The notes: a model not told the origin generated them from the letters alone. A stretch of DNA of 57,070 nucleotides from an uncultured Anaerolineaceae bacterium (GCA_927443345.1 CAKMKJ010000022.1:1-57070), one strand, 5' to 3'. Shown: positions 23,791-32,792, numbered from the stretch's first letter. Translations and numbers: made by a program.

Positions 23791-24777
23791 TTATAAGGTT
23801 TCTACGACTTCTTCAACTTTATCCAGCGCGGCATCTAAAGCGTCCAACCGGGTTGGTAGTGTTTTTGAATCCAGTTTGAGTTGATGGCTAAAAGCCTGCC
23901 ATTCTTTGTAACAGGCTTCGGTTTTTGGAAGCAAAGTCGCGGCCAGCGTCCAAACATCCAACAAAACCCAAACAGCAGCGGCAGGGCGCTCTTCTGACAG
24001 CGCGAGGATGGCTTTTTCGTAATAATTTCGCCGATTAGGATTGATACTTGGCGGAATCGTTTTGATAGAAGAAAGCGCCTCAAAAGTATTATTTAATCCC
24101 GCCAGCCAGGGTTGCCAACTTTCATCAGTCACTTCTATGCTTGTAAACAAGTGAACCAGGTCGCCAGTGAGGTCGGGTATGCCGGCTTTTTCTGCGCGGT
24201 CAGGCAGATCAACGAACAACCTGCGGACGGTGAGGGGCATGCCTGAAAGGCAGGCTGCAGCATTAGCTGTTTTGCGGACGGCGTTGACAAAAACTTGAAT
24301 GCGTTTAATCCCCTGTGGCACGCTGCCATCTTCCAGTGCTTGCCAATCTTGGCGTGCAGAATCCAGAAATAGTCGGCTTCGTGCTGCCACATTAGCGGGC
24401 TGCCAAAATTGTGATATGGCGGTTGAGCGGGTGAGATCAAACCAGTGGGTGGAATCTTGCAGGCTGATGGCGCCGAGATCCAGCGCGCCGCCAATCCATG
24501 GGTCAAGACGCAGTTTGCGGGCTGGCGAAAAAGTCTCTTGTGGGTAGTGAGCAATATCCAGGTGTACATCAGCATTGATACGCACGATCTCACGGCAGGT
24601 AGCAACCGGCCGGTCGTGTACACAGATCAGGTCAATATCCGTGACGCCGCCGATGAAGGGGTCTTGGTGGAGCAGCGATCCTGTCAGGTATACGCACACC
24701 AATCCGCGGTCTTTTGCGGTCAGTTTGGCGGCATTTTCTTTTGCGAGGTTGAGCAGGATATCGCGCGTGACACGCAT
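23791..24777 (-). CDS. Nucleotidyltransferase-fold protein of unknown target
   Basis: A 328-residue protein. The N-terminal 100 residues hold the polymerase-beta-type nucleotidyltransferase signature: VYLTGSLL (Gly-Ser), then GVTDIDLICV (Asp-x-Asp) 14 residues on, and a third acidic position in DVHLDIAHY. This is the same minimal core as aminoglycoside and DNA-pol-beta-like transferases. The remaining 200 residues are helical and match no family that I recognise; a conserved-looking R-R-N-Y-Y-E-K stretch lies near 255. The substrate could be a small molecule or RNA. It lies 14 bases downstream of deoxynucleoside kinase 2 on the same strand and is probably cotranscribed with it. It ends against oriC. 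Confidence 0.7.
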   Translation of the reverse strand: MRVTRDILLNLAKENAAKLTAKDRGLVCVYLTGSLLHQDPFIGGVTDIDLICVHDRPVATCREIVRINADVHLDIAHYPQETFSPARKLRLDPWIGGALDLGAISLQDSTHWFDLTRSTAISQFWQPANVAARSRLFLDSARQDWQALEDGSVPQGIKRIQVFVNAVRKTANAAACLSGMPLTVRRLFVDLPDRAEKAGIPDLTGDLVHLFTSIEVTDESWQPWLAGLNNTFEALSSIKTIPPSINPNRRNYYEKAILALSEERPAAAVWVLLDVWTLAATLLPKTEACYKEWQAFSHQLKLDSKTLPTRLDALDAALDKVEEVVETL

Positions 24778-24791
24778 GGCTGGCTCCGTGG

Positions 24792-25427
24792 TCAGGAAAT
24801 AGGTAATTGCGGTTGAAACGGTGCTTCTTCAAGTGCGGTGGCGATGCGTGCAGTGATGATATCCAAATCCATGTTGCGGCTGACGAAATCTAGCTCGTCG
24901 GTCTGGATGACCAGTATTTCCGAAGAGTGGGTGGACCCCAAATAGAAATCATCGTAAGAGCGGTTCAACAATTCAATATAGTCGCGTTCCATGGTGCGTT
25001 CGTAAGGGCGGTCACGCTGCGCGATGCGCCGCATCAGGGTTTCAGTGGTGGCGCGCAAATAAACCACCAGGTTGGGAGGGGTGATCTTTTCAGCCAGCGC
25101 CTCCTGCACGTTGTAATACATATCCAGCTCGTCTCCCTTGAGGTTGATGCGTGCAAAAAGCGCATCCTTTTCGAAGGTGTAATCGCTGATTACGGCCTTG
25201 GCAGATTCGAGGCGTTCGTTTATGTTGCGGCGCTGTTGATGATAGCGGCTGAGTAAAAAAAAGATCTGGGTTTGAAAGGCATAGCGCGCACGGTCTGAAT
25301 AAAAGTTGCTTAAAAAGGGATTCTCTTCAAAGACTTCGAGCACAAGCTCCGCCTCGAAATGAGGCTGCAGCATTCTGGCGAGGGTGGTTTTGCCCACCCC
25401 AATGACACCTTCAACGGCAAAATACAT
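24792..25427 (-). CDS. Deoxynucleoside kinase 2 (dCK/dAK type)
   Basis: A 211-residue paralogue of the kinase at 22302. Walker A is GVIGVGKTT (residues 7-15), then EVFEENPFLSNFYSDR, YAFQTQIFFLLSRY and the LID RRIAQRDRPYER. The DRS motif of kinase 1 is replaced by VISDYTFEKDALFA, the SDY form seen in the second member of paired kinases in Firmicutes. That suggests a different base preference. It is transcribed toward oriC with the nucleotidyltransferase gene 14 bases downstream. The function is dNMP salvage. Confidence 0.92.
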   Translation of the reverse strand: MYFAVEGVIGVGKTTLARMLQPHFEAELVLEVFEENPFLSNFYSDRARYAFQTQIFFLLSRYHQQRRNINERLESAKAVISDYTFEKDALFARINLKGDELDMYYNVQEALAEKITPPNLVVYLRATTETLMRRIAQRDRPYERTMERDYIELLNRSYDDFYLGSTHSSEILVIQTDELDFVSRNMDLDIITARIATALEEAPFQPQLPIS

Positions 25428-25515
25428 AAATTGACGTCTCCAACCGGGTTTCCGGCTTTCGTATGGGGATTTTCAATACAGAAAATATACCATAAATTTA
25501 TAGCCACGGTGATTT

Positions 25516-25543
25516 GTAAGGGCAATTCATGAATTGCCCTTAC
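25516..25543. repeat. 28-bp perfect palindrome (family A, copy 2)
   Basis: A perfect 28-bp palindrome starting GTAAGGGCAATTC and ending GAATTGCCCTTAC. An identical copy is at 44047-44074. It lies between kinase 2 and the DinB gene. As RNA it would fold on either strand, but there is no T run. Confidence 0.9.
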
Positions 25544-25556
25544 CCGGAAGAGGTTA

Positions 25557-26075
25557 TCACCACGGCCATGTTTGTCCGCTTTCATGGATGAACGCAATGA
25601 TTGCATCCAGCGTCGGCAGGGGATGACCCAGCCCGGTCATGACGATGGAGAGTTCGCCGCGGTGGTGGGCAGAGTGAAGCAGCGACTGGGTCAGAAGCTG
25701 CCAGCGCGCCAGCTTGAACGGCTGCCCACCGATGGGGATGTCAACGATTTCAAGCAGTTTTTCATCCGTTACCCAGTTGAGGTATTTAAAACGCTCCTCC
25801 GCGATCTGGCTGAAGGCCACTGTGATCTCTTGCAGGCTGAGGGTCTTGTCGGGTGCACCTTTGGGGTTCACCGGCTTGCCCTCGCTGCGGGCCAGAAAAA
25901 AGAACTCGGTCGTCAGCATGTGAGTCAGAAGCGCCTGCACCGATCCGTGGCTGGGGCTGGATTGGGCGGTAAAGGAGGCTTCGTCCATTGCGGCGGCGGT
26001 TTGCAGCACGAGCTGGTTGGCATGATTGTTGGTGTTGTGAAGCACAAGTAAGGCTGATTTATTTAAGTTATCCAT
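25557..26075 (-). CDS. DinB-family putative metal-dependent protein
   Basis: A 172-residue four-helix DinB/YfiT-type protein, started at the ATG at 26075 because GGAG lies just upstream. Histidines expected to bind metal are visible in NNHANQL near the N-terminus, in LLTHML near residue 48 and in SLLHSAHHRGEL near the C-terminus. These proteins are often thiol transferases or hydrolases with unknown substrates; no specific activity can be given. It follows the ArsR/DUF2087 regulator gene with a 12-base gap in one operon, so its expression probably follows that regulator. Confidence 0.85.
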   Translation of the reverse strand: MDNLNKSALLVLHNTNNHANQLVLQTAAAMDEASFTAQSSPSHGSVQALLTHMLTTEFFFLARSEGKPVNPKGAPDKTLSLQEITVAFSQIAEERFKYLNWVTDEKLLEIVDIPIGGQPFKLARWQLLTQSLLHSAHHRGELSIVMTGLGHPLPTLDAIIAFIHESGQTWPW

Positions 26076-26087
26076 TTTGGTCTCCAA

Positions 26088-26657
26088 TTAATTCACCCAA
26101 TAATCCCCGCCGCCGCCCTCGCGGTTCATCAGTTTGTATTCAATCATCCCGCGGCGGAGTGAGGCTGTGTCTTCATTGAACCTCTTGAATATCTCGTTAA
26201 CTTCTTTTTCGCTGTAGCGCTTGCCCTTCACAAAAGCTTTTAAAACGTGCCGGAGCAGAACGATGAATTTCTTGTCCTGAACCGGAAAGGCCTTGATCTG
26301 ACCTTCAGCATTAAGAAAATTGGAGAGTACCTTGCGCTCAAAGGCGTCTTCACCCAGGCCCTCTGAGAGCCTGGGTAGATTCTCGTCTTGCAGCAGATGG
26401 CGCGACATGGATTTAAGTGTCTCGGTTTGAAGAGAATAAATGTAATAGTGTCCTTCGGTACGTGCGCTGACCAGCCCGGCTTTTGACAGGTTTGCCAGAT
26501 GGTGAGAAGTGGTCGAGACGCTCAACCCGAGCAGCTCAGCCAACTTTTCCACGGAAGTGGGCTGTTGGGCCAGCAAGCCGATGATCTTGAGGCGGTTTTC
26601 ATCCGCCAATGATTTAAAGAAGGCCAGCAGTTCGGCCAGTTGTTCCTGTTCAGTCAT
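26088..26657 (-). CDS. ArsR-type HTH regulator with DUF2087 domain
   Basis: A 189-residue two-domain regulator. Residues 1-80 hold an ArsR-like winged helix: LADENRLKIIGLLAQQPTSV, LAELLGLSVSTTSHHLANLS, KAGLVSARTEGHYYIYSL. Residues about 105-185 (ILNFLNAEGQIKAFPVQDKK-like stretch, VLLRHVLKAF, RYSEKEVNEIFKRFNEDTAS, LRRGMIEYKLMNREGGGGDY) form a DUF2087 domain, frequently fused to such helices. No cysteine metal site is evident, so it is not a classical metal sensor. It heads an operon with the DinB gene and probably controls it. Confidence 0.88.
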   Translation of the reverse strand: MTEQEQLAELLAFFKSLADENRLKIIGLLAQQPTSVEKLAELLGLSVSTTSHHLANLSKAGLVSARTEGHYYIYSLQTETLKSMSRHLLQDENLPRLSEGLGEDAFERKVLSNFLNAEGQIKAFPVQDKKFIVLLRHVLKAFVKGKRYSEKEVNEIFKRFNEDTASLRRGMIEYKLMNREGGGGDYWVN

Positions 26658-26869
26658 GCAAAACTCCTTGATAATGTTTCGATACCAATAGAAATGATTT
26701 TATCAGAGTTGTGAGGTGTGTCAAGGGAGAAGGCAATCTCTCGCAACACATAGCGCGTGAAGCGCGCTAGTGCGCAGAGCGAGAGCGCAAAGTCGCAAAT
26801 TAAACCAAGGGTATATGAAAAACCATGTTTCTCCAAAGAAACCCGGTTTCTAGGGGTAGAACTTATAGA

Positions 26870-26902
26870 AGTCCCCTGCAGATTCAAAATCTGCGGGGGA
26901 CT
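26870..26902 (-). terminator. 15-bp stem hairpin downstream of pepF
   Basis: AGTCCCCTGCAGATT and AATCTGCGGGGGACT pair over CAA with one T-G wobble. It lies 26 bases past the pepF stop. There is no T run after it on the minus strand, so intrinsic termination is uncertain. The rest of 26658-26927 shows no gene. Confidence 0.5.
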
Positions 26903-26927
26903 AAGTAAGGTAGGGCTCTGAACTTAA

Positions 26928-28700
26928 CTACTTCGTAATCTTCTCCAACTGATCCACAAGCGCATCGAGCACATCGAAGCCGCCCTGCCAGAACGAAGCC
27001 TTGGTCACGTCCACACCGGCCTCGGCCATTACCTGCATCGGCGCCTCGGACCCTCCCGCGGAGAGCATCTTGATGTATTTCGGCTTGAAGGATTCTCCCT
27101 CGGCCTTGAACTGCTTGTAAAGTGAAAGCACCAGCAATTGCCCGAAGGCGTAGGCATACACATAGAAGGGCACCTGGTAGATGTGCGGAATGGAGACCCA
27201 CTCCCACTTGAATTCTTCAGAGACTTCCACTGCGCTGCCGAACTGCTTCTTGAGGTTTTCCATGTAGGCTGCAGAAAGCTCATCCACGGAAGCGCCTTCG
27301 GCGATCATCTGGTGCGCCTGTTTCTCGAACATGGCGAAGAACGACTGTCTTTGAATGGTGGCATAGGCGTCATCCATCTGTTTGAAGAGCAGGTCGCGCT
27401 TGACGGCATCGTCAGATTCTTCAGCTAACAGGCGGTCCACCAGCATCATCTCGCCAAAAGTGGAGGCGGTTTCAGCCAGCGGCAGACAGGCATGCTGGGT
27501 GAAGAGGCTGTGCTTGTCGGCCAACATTGAGTGGATGGCGTGACCCAGTTCGTGAGCCATGGTGGCGACGTCATCCGTCTTGCCCTGGTAATTGAGCAGC
27601 ACCCAGGGGGTCAGGTCGGGGGTGACGGTGGCGCAGAAAGCACCGTCGCGCTTGCCCTTGCGCACTTCGGCATCAAGGTGGTCTTCCTTAAACACACGTT
27701 CGGCCATTTCAGCGAACAGCGGATCAAAATCGGTGAAAGATTCCAAAACTTTGGCAGCGGCTTTGTCATAGGCGTAGGCTTTATCTGCCATGGCAACCGG
27801 GGCATAAATATCGTAACGGCGCAGCTTGTTCACACCCAGCAGTTTGGCTTTCAATTTAAAAAAGCGTTGGAAGATGCCGGTGTTCTTTTCGGCCACTTTC
27901 AGCAAAAGATCAATTACTTCATCCGGCAGGTCGTTGGCCAGGTTGCGCGCGGAGATCGGACTCTTGTGATGGCGCAGGGTGACTTCTTCATTCTTCCAGT
28001 CGCGCACTATGATCTGATACATCTGCCCGAGGATGTCGCCATCCGCGCCGTAAACACGGTAAAGCGACTGATAGGCTTTGGCGCGCAGGTCGGGGTTGTC
28101 GCTGCGGACGTAGCTCATCAGTTCGCCGCGTGTCATTTCTTTGACCTCGCCATCCACTTCAAATGTGAAGACATAGCGATTGGTTATGGAATCGTAAAGG
28201 GTGGTGAGTGCATTGACACCGGTGACGTTCTTGGTGTTGATGATCTTCTCTTCAGGTTCGGTCAGGGTGTGCGGTTTGAAGTGGCGCATTTCTTCAAGCC
28301 AGTAGCGGTAATCGCCCGATTCTTTCATCAGGCGTTCTGCGGCGGCATCTGAAAGCTCCTTCCACCACAGGCTGAAAAAGAGGGTGCGGTTACCGATCTC
28401 GGATTGCTGCTGTTCAGTTTTGGCGATCAACCCCAGCGCGGCTTGATTTTGAGTATCTTCGGCGAACCACAAACCGGCATAGCTACCCATGAGATGTGCC
28501 ATGCGCGAAATACCTTCCATCGCCTTGATCACCGACAGGAAGTCCGTGCTGCTGATGTCATCTTTTAACATCGGGCGCAGTTTTTCAAAGTCCGCGGTCA
28601 GTTTATCGATGGCCTTAAAATCTTTGTTGAAGTCCTTTTCAGAAGTGTATATATCTGAAAGGCTCCAGCGTTTTTGAGTGTAGGTAACAGGTTTGGTCAT
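26928..28700 (-). CDS. pepF: Oligoendopeptidase F (M3 family)
   Basis: A 590-residue cytosolic metallopeptidase with the zinc motif HELGHAIH (His383, Glu384, His387) and the downstream third-ligand region LPLAETASTFGEMML. The N-terminal domain (RWSLSDIYTSEKDFNKDFKA) and the segment ARNLANDLPDEVIDLLLKVAEK are typical of PepF. It cleaves oligopeptides of about 7-17 residues. The length is normal for the family and no signal peptide is present. It stands alone on the minus strand between the ArsR regulator and the inositol phosphatase gene, with a 109-base featureless gap upstream. Confidence 0.96.
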   Translation of the reverse strand: MTKPVTYTQKRWSLSDIYTSEKDFNKDFKAIDKLTADFEKLRPMLKDDISSTDFLSVIKAMEGISRMAHLMGSYAGLWFAEDTQNQAALGLIAKTEQQQSEIGNRTLFFSLWWKELSDAAAERLMKESGDYRYWLEEMRHFKPHTLTEPEEKIINTKNVTGVNALTTLYDSITNRYVFTFEVDGEVKEMTRGELMSYVRSDNPDLRAKAYQSLYRVYGADGDILGQMYQIIVRDWKNEEVTLRHHKSPISARNLANDLPDEVIDLLLKVAEKNTGIFQRFFKLKAKLLGVNKLRRYDIYAPVAMADKAYAYDKAAAKVLESFTDFDPLFAEMAERVFKEDHLDAEVRKGKRDGAFCATVTPDLTPWVLLNYQGKTDDVATMAHELGHAIHSMLADKHSLFTQHACLPLAETASTFGEMMLVDRLLAEESDDAVKRDLLFKQMDDAYATIQRQSFFAMFEKQAHQMIAEGASVDELSAAYMENLKKQFGSAVEVSEEFKWEWVSIPHIYQVPFYVYAYAFGQLLVLSLYKQFKAEGESFKPKYIKMLSAGGSEAPMQVMAEAGVDVTKASFWQGGFDVLDALVDQLEKITK

Positions 28701-28809
28701 AAGAGTCCTTTTTAGATTAGAATTTTCCTTAAAAACTACAAAAAAAGTAACTTAATATTTCTATTCTTTGGTGATTATACAGTTAGATGTATTAGAATTT
28801 CAAATTATT

Positions 28810-29586
28810 CTACTGAAGGATTTTTAACAATTCCTTATGTATCCCTGGCGCGGAAGATACCAGCCCGTAAGGCGGCTTGAAGAAATCAGGGTCGCCGTGC
28901 AGATCGGTCACGGTTGCGCCAGCCTCCTGGCTGATTAGCGACCCGGCGGCGATATCCCAAGCGTTAATTTTTTCTTCCCAATAGCCATCCAGCCGACCGC
29001 AGGCCACGTAACAAATATCAATCGCCGCGGACCCCAGCCGCCGCACACCCTGGGTGATATTGGTCATGCGCCCGAAGATTTCCATACGTCGGGCAACGAG
29101 GGTTTGATCGGGTTCGTTGTGCGGCAGACCGGTCACCAATAAGCTGTGCTGCAGGTTGGCGCAATCTGACACGCGGATGGGTTCGCCGTTCAACCAGGCG
29201 CCCTTGCCGCGTTCTGCGCTGAAGCATTCGTCGTGTGAGGGGTCGTAGACTACCCCCAACTGTAATTTACCTTGATATTGATAGGCCACCGAGATGGCAA
29301 AGAACGGCACCTTGTGGCTGTAGTTGATCGTGCCATCCAGCGGATCAATATGCCAGCAGTGATCTGCATACCCGTTGACTTTTCCGGTTTCTTCCGCGAT
29401 GATCGAGTGCTCCGGGAAGCTGCCCAAAATGGCGTCAAGCAGCAGTTTTTCGCAGGCAAGATCTACTTCGGTTACAAAATCTGTTTCGCTCTTGTAGCCG
29501 ATGGTATGTTTTGTGTGAAGGCTATCCAGGGCGATTTGGCCTGCGGCTTTACTCCAGGCGATTACCTGGTTGAGTGTGGGTTCCAT
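28810..29586 (-). CDS. Inositol-monophosphatase family phosphatase
   Basis: A 258-residue enzyme with the metal-binding motifs of the IMPase family: IIAEET (Glu65-Glu66), IDPLDGT (Asp81, Asp84) and INAWDIAAG near residue 210. It removes phosphate from myo-inositol 1-phosphate or related sugar and nucleotide phosphates (SuhB, CysQ and histidinol phosphatases share the fold), with Mg2+. The substrate is not decided by the sequence. The start lies three bases after the stop of the HD-domain gene, so the two are cotranscribed and translationally coupled. Confidence 0.93.
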   Translation of the reverse strand: MEPTLNQVIAWSKAAGQIALDSLHTKHTIGYKSETDFVTEVDLACEKLLLDAILGSFPEHSIIAEETGKVNGYADHCWHIDPLDGTINYSHKVPFFAISVAYQYQGKLQLGVVYDPSHDECFSAERGKGAWLNGEPIRVSDCANLQHSLLVTGLPHNEPDQTLVARRMEIFGRMTNITQGVRRLGSAAIDICYVACGRLDGYWEEKINAWDIAAGSLISQEAGATVTDLHGDPDFFKPPYGLVSSAPGIHKELLKILQ

Positions 29587-29588
29587 AT

Positions 29589-30224
29589 TTATCTTTCTCC
29601 GTTGATTTCTGCGATGAGTTGCTCAAAAAAACCGTCAAGGTATTGGCTGCGTTTGTGCGCAATTGCTCTGGCGGTTTGGGTAAACAGTTTCTTCTCTATT
29701 TTCTGCAATTTATACAGGTGTTCATGATAAGCGCTGTGCAGTTCGCCCTCTATTTCTTTGCCGGTTTCGATGAACTGCTGCGAGGGGGGTGCATAAAACG
29801 GCGTGCCTGCCAGTGCGGCATAAACAGATACCCTGATGGCGCCGATGGCACCCAACACATCCAGCTTATCCGCGTCAAAAATACACCAGGCTTCAATCGT
29901 CTCAGGCGGTTCCTGATCGCCTCTGAAGCGGTGTGCGCGCACACAATGCTGAACGGCTTTAATGCGTTCTTCAGGCCAGCCTTCTTCACGCAGAATCTTG
30001 CCGGCAAATTCTGCTGAGCGCAGGTGGTGTTCTTTGCGCGTGTCACTGCCTGGGGTTGTACCGTCTGCGTCGTGCAGCAGGGCGGCGGCATGCACGATTT
30101 CGAGATCCGCGCCTTCGGCCAGCGCGAGGCGCTCAGACATTTTATAAACTCTTTCAATGTGAGAGAAATCATGCACGGCATCCACATGTTCATACCATGC
30201 ACGTGCTTTTTCTAATGTTAACAT
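29589..30224 (-). CDS. HD-domain phosphohydrolase
   Basis: A 211-residue HD-superfamily protein: HDFSHIERVYKM (His18, His22), AAALLHDADG (His51-Asp52) and CIFDADKLDVLGAIG (Asp near 122) supply the metal ligands. It is of the YedJ/YpgQ type, cytosolic, and dephosphorylates nucleotides or related compounds, exact substrate unknown. The gene lies between hutI and the IMPase gene; the IMPase follows three bases after its stop. Upstream is an AT-rich CTAG palindrome at 30237-30256. Confidence 0.9.
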   Translation of the reverse strand: MLTLEKARAWYEHVDAVHDFSHIERVYKMSERLALAEGADLEIVHAAALLHDADGTTPGSDTRKEHHLRSAEFAGKILREEGWPEERIKAVQHCVRAHRFRGDQEPPETIEAWCIFDADKLDVLGAIGAIRVSVYAALAGTPFYAPPSQQFIETGKEIEGELHSAYHEHLYKLQKIEKKLFTQTARAIAHKRSQYLDGFFEQLIAEINGER

Positions 30225-30236
30225 TCCGCTCCTGAT

Positions 30237-30256
30237 AATTATTTCTAGAAATAAAT
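30237..30256. repeat. CTAG-centred AT-rich palindrome (family B, copy 4)
   Basis: Matches the 15312 copy over AATTATTTCTAGAAATAA. It lies in the 33-base gap between the hutI stop (30258) and the HD gene start (30224). Confidence 0.75.
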
Positions 30257-30257
30257 C

Positions 30258-31508
30258 CTATTGAGGATAAACAATCCCTTTTTTGATCACAGTACGCACA
30301 AGGTTGCCGCCAAAGCGGTATGCCAGGTGGCGATAATCTTCCACAGACAAGATCAACAGATCCGCCTGCTTGCCTGCTTCAAGTGAACCTATGGTGGCGC
30401 TGCGGCCGGTGGCGTAGGCGGCGTTTATGGTTGCGGCTGCCAGCGCCTGGGCGGGGGTGAGTTTCAATGTTCTGCAGGCTAACGCGATGACGAACTGCAT
30501 GCTTTCACACCAGGCCGTACCGGGGTTGAGGTCCGTGGCCAATGCGAGGATGGCATCCGCGGCGAGCAGGTCTTTTGCTGGTGTGTAATGCGCATCAGCC
30601 AGCCCAAAGGGGGTGCAGGGCAGCGAGACCACCGCCGTTTTGGATCTGCCCAAGAGTTGTATTTCTGCTGCCGATGTTTTTACCACATGATCCACGGAGG
30701 TTGCGCCTAATTCACTGGCCAGGGCGGCGCCGCCCAAATTTTCAAATTCATCCACATGTGCCTTAAGCGGAAAGCCTAACGATCTCGCCGCAGTAAATAT
30801 CTGCAAAGTTTGGTCTAGGTTAAACGCCCCTTTTTCGCAAAAGACATCCACAAAGGGCAGAGGTTTATTGGCAGCTTTGTGGTGCCACCAATCTTTCAGA
30901 GCAGGCAGCATTTCGGCACAAATTAACTGTGTATAGGCATCTTCCCGGCCTGCATATTCAGTTGGGATGGCGTGGGCTGCCAAAAAGGTGGGCACAATTT
31001 CAAGCGGACCCTCATGGTCAAGCTGCAGCAAAACCGCCATTTGGGCTAGTTCGGTTTTCAGTGCCAGTCCGTAGCCGGTTTTGGTTTCTGCTGTGGTGGT
31101 GCCATAACTAAACATTGCGTTGGCCCTTGCTCTTGATTCATGCAGCAGCGTCTCGTGATCTGCGGCACGCGTGGCTTTTACTGTAGAAGCGATGCCGCCG
31201 CCAGCCGTCATAATTTCCATATAACTCTTGCCTTGCAGACGCATTTCAAATTCTACAGCGCGATCGCCCGCCCACACCAGGTGGGTATGCGCGTCCACGA
31301 ATCCGGGCAGCATGGCCTTGCCGTCTGCATCCAGGCGTTCTTCGTCTGGATACTTATTCAGTAAATCAAGCGTAGTGCCAGTCTCAATGATTACCCCATC
31401 ACGGATTAATACAGCACCATTGGGAATGATCCCCAGACGGCCGAGGTCGCGTCCGCGCTGCGGAGAGCCGGCCAGTGTTATCAATTGTGATGCAGAATGA
31501 ATGAGCAT
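30258..31508 (-). CDS. hutI: Imidazolonepropionase
   Basis: A 416-residue amidohydrolase with VDAHTHLVWAGDRAVEFEMR (zinc ligands His-x-His), EIMTAGGGIASTVKATR, the FSYGTTTAETKTGYGL stretch, KAHVDEF, and DLNPGTAW near the end, all diagnostic of HutI. It converts 4-imidazolone-5-propionate to N-formimino-L-glutamate, the third step of histidine degradation. hutH, hutU and hutG are not in the window, so the pathway is split or incomplete locally. Downstream are the HD and IMPase genes on the same strand, 33 bases away. Confidence 0.95.
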   Translation of the reverse strand: MLIHSASQLITLAGSPQRGRDLGRLGIIPNGAVLIRDGVIIETGTTLDLLNKYPDEERLDADGKAMLPGFVDAHTHLVWAGDRAVEFEMRLQGKSYMEIMTAGGGIASTVKATRAADHETLLHESRARANAMFSYGTTTAETKTGYGLALKTELAQMAVLLQLDHEGPLEIVPTFLAAHAIPTEYAGREDAYTQLICAEMLPALKDWWHHKAANKPLPFVDVFCEKGAFNLDQTLQIFTAARSLGFPLKAHVDEFENLGGAALASELGATSVDHVVKTSAAEIQLLGRSKTAVVSLPCTPFGLADAHYTPAKDLLAADAILALATDLNPGTAWCESMQFVIALACRTLKLTPAQALAAATINAAYATGRSATIGSLEAGKQADLLILSVEDYRHLAYRFGGNLVRTVIKKGIVYPQ

Positions 31509-31577
31509 GGGTCCTCTTCAGAGTGTTCTACTTCATAGTATACCTGAAGGGGCAAAGCAGGGTAAGCTGGATTGAAT

Positions 31578-32744
31578 TCAATCGGCCTTTTTTAAGTGAG
31601 GAATCTTGATGCGGGTCAAGATAAATAGCGCTATCAGGTTGAAGACCAGGCTTCCCGCAGCATTAAACAAGATGCCTCCCTTGTATAATTGCGGACCAAT
31701 CACATCTCCGAGCGCGCGGCCTATCGAAAGTGCAGCGATGAACAGGGCCATCGTGGTGGCGCGAGCTGTTGGCGTGATCTCAGACATCAAAGGCAGTGCG
31801 CTGATCACCACTATCTCGAAAGATAAGAAGAACATGAACAACCAGATGAAAGCTCCCACTATGGAGCTTCCCACAAGGGGCAGGGTGATCACGGTCAAAC
31901 TGCTGAGAATGATGCCCGCAGCGATGGATTTTTCTTTACCGATGCGGTCTGCCAAAAAAGCAGCGATGCCATTGCCGCCAAGTTCAGAGAATCCGATCAC
32001 AGCGGAGGCAGCGCCAAGCGCTGCGATCTGTAGGCCGTAAGCGTCTTGCATCCACACCCCGAAGATCACATTGATCAGTTCGTTGCCCAGAATGAACGAC
32101 AGCCCCATCAACATACCCATCACAGCAGGCATATACCCCAGCACTTTGCGGATATCCGCAAACACAGCAACGGGCTCCCCTTGAACGGGAAGGTCATTTG
32201 GTACCAGCCACCAGATCAACAGGGTGGCAATAGCACCGGCAACAGATAACGCAATGAAAGGGCCGTTCCATAATCCGTTCTCGAGGATTAATCCCGCCAG
32301 GGGCACCATGATGATGAAAGACAGCGCCCACGAAAGCTCGATCACCGCCATGTAAAAACCGCGTCTCGCGTAGGGGGTATGATCACCAAGATAAGCTTGT
32401 ATGGGCGGCAGCAGCACATTGTTACCCAGCGACCCCAACAGAATGGCGATGAAAAAAGTCACAATCGAAGGGAACAAACTGGCTGACAACATGCCGGTTA
32501 AAAAGAATCCCATGCCAATCAGCATGCCGGTTTTTCGTCCACGGCGGTCAGCAATCGGCGCTAAAAACGGACCCAATGCACTGGTGGCCATTGAAACCGC
32601 CATGGCCAAAGAGATGATGCCAATATCTACACGTAAACCGCTGGCAAACACCGCCAGAAATGGATAGATCATTCGTGTGGCGGTGTTGACCACCAATCTC
32701 GAAAGGGTAAAGACCCCCAGTTTCACATTCAAAGAAGTTATCAT
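31578..32744 (-). CDS. MFS transporter (DHA1-like)
   Basis: A 388-residue transporter with about 12 hydrophobic helices. The loop 2-3 motif reads GPFLAPIADRRGRKTGMLIG (residues about 58-77), a good match to the G-x3-D-R-x-G-R-R signature, and the central cytoplasmic loop is around residues 185-205. A second, weaker loop motif is FLADRIGKEKS in the C-terminal half. The substrate is unknown; export of small organic molecules is the common role. It is upstream of hutI on the same strand with a 69-base gap, and a link to histidine breakdown is possible but not shown. Confidence 0.9.
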   Translation of the reverse strand: MITSLNVKLGVFTLSRLVVNTATRMIYPFLAVFASGLRVDIGIISLAMAVSMATSALGPFLAPIADRRGRKTGMLIGMGFFLTGMLSASLFPSIVTFFIAILLGSLGNNVLLPPIQAYLGDHTPYARRGFYMAVIELSWALSFIIMVPLAGLILENGLWNGPFIALSVAGAIATLLIWWLVPNDLPVQGEPVAVFADIRKVLGYMPAVMGMLMGLSFILGNELINVIFGVWMQDAYGLQIAALGAASAVIGFSELGGNGIAAFLADRIGKEKSIAAGIILSSLTVITLPLVGSSIVGAFIWLFMFFLSFEIVVISALPLMSEITPTARATTMALFIAALSIGRALGDVIGPQLYKGGILFNAAGSLVFNLIALFILTRIKIPHLKKAD

Positions 32745-32764
32745 AATTGGCAGCCCTGGCTTAT

Positions 32765-32792
32765 AAAAGAGCCCTCCCGCTGACGGGAGGGC
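32765..32792 (-). terminator. Rho-independent terminator of Rrf2 gene
   Basis: On the minus strand GCCCTCCCG and CGGGAGGGC pair over TCAG, followed by TCTTTTAT. It separates the Rrf2 gene from the MFS gene. Confidence 0.9.

Noticed and set aside
25516-25543. Intrinsic terminator
   Set aside because: The palindrome has no T run on either strand, and an identical copy lies 18.5 kb away next to unrelated genes, so a dispersed repeat is a better account.
27531-28352. A 273-residue open frame on the plus strand
   Set aside because: It is antisense to pepF, which has full motif support. The peptide has no family feature and codon-position GC explains the open frame.
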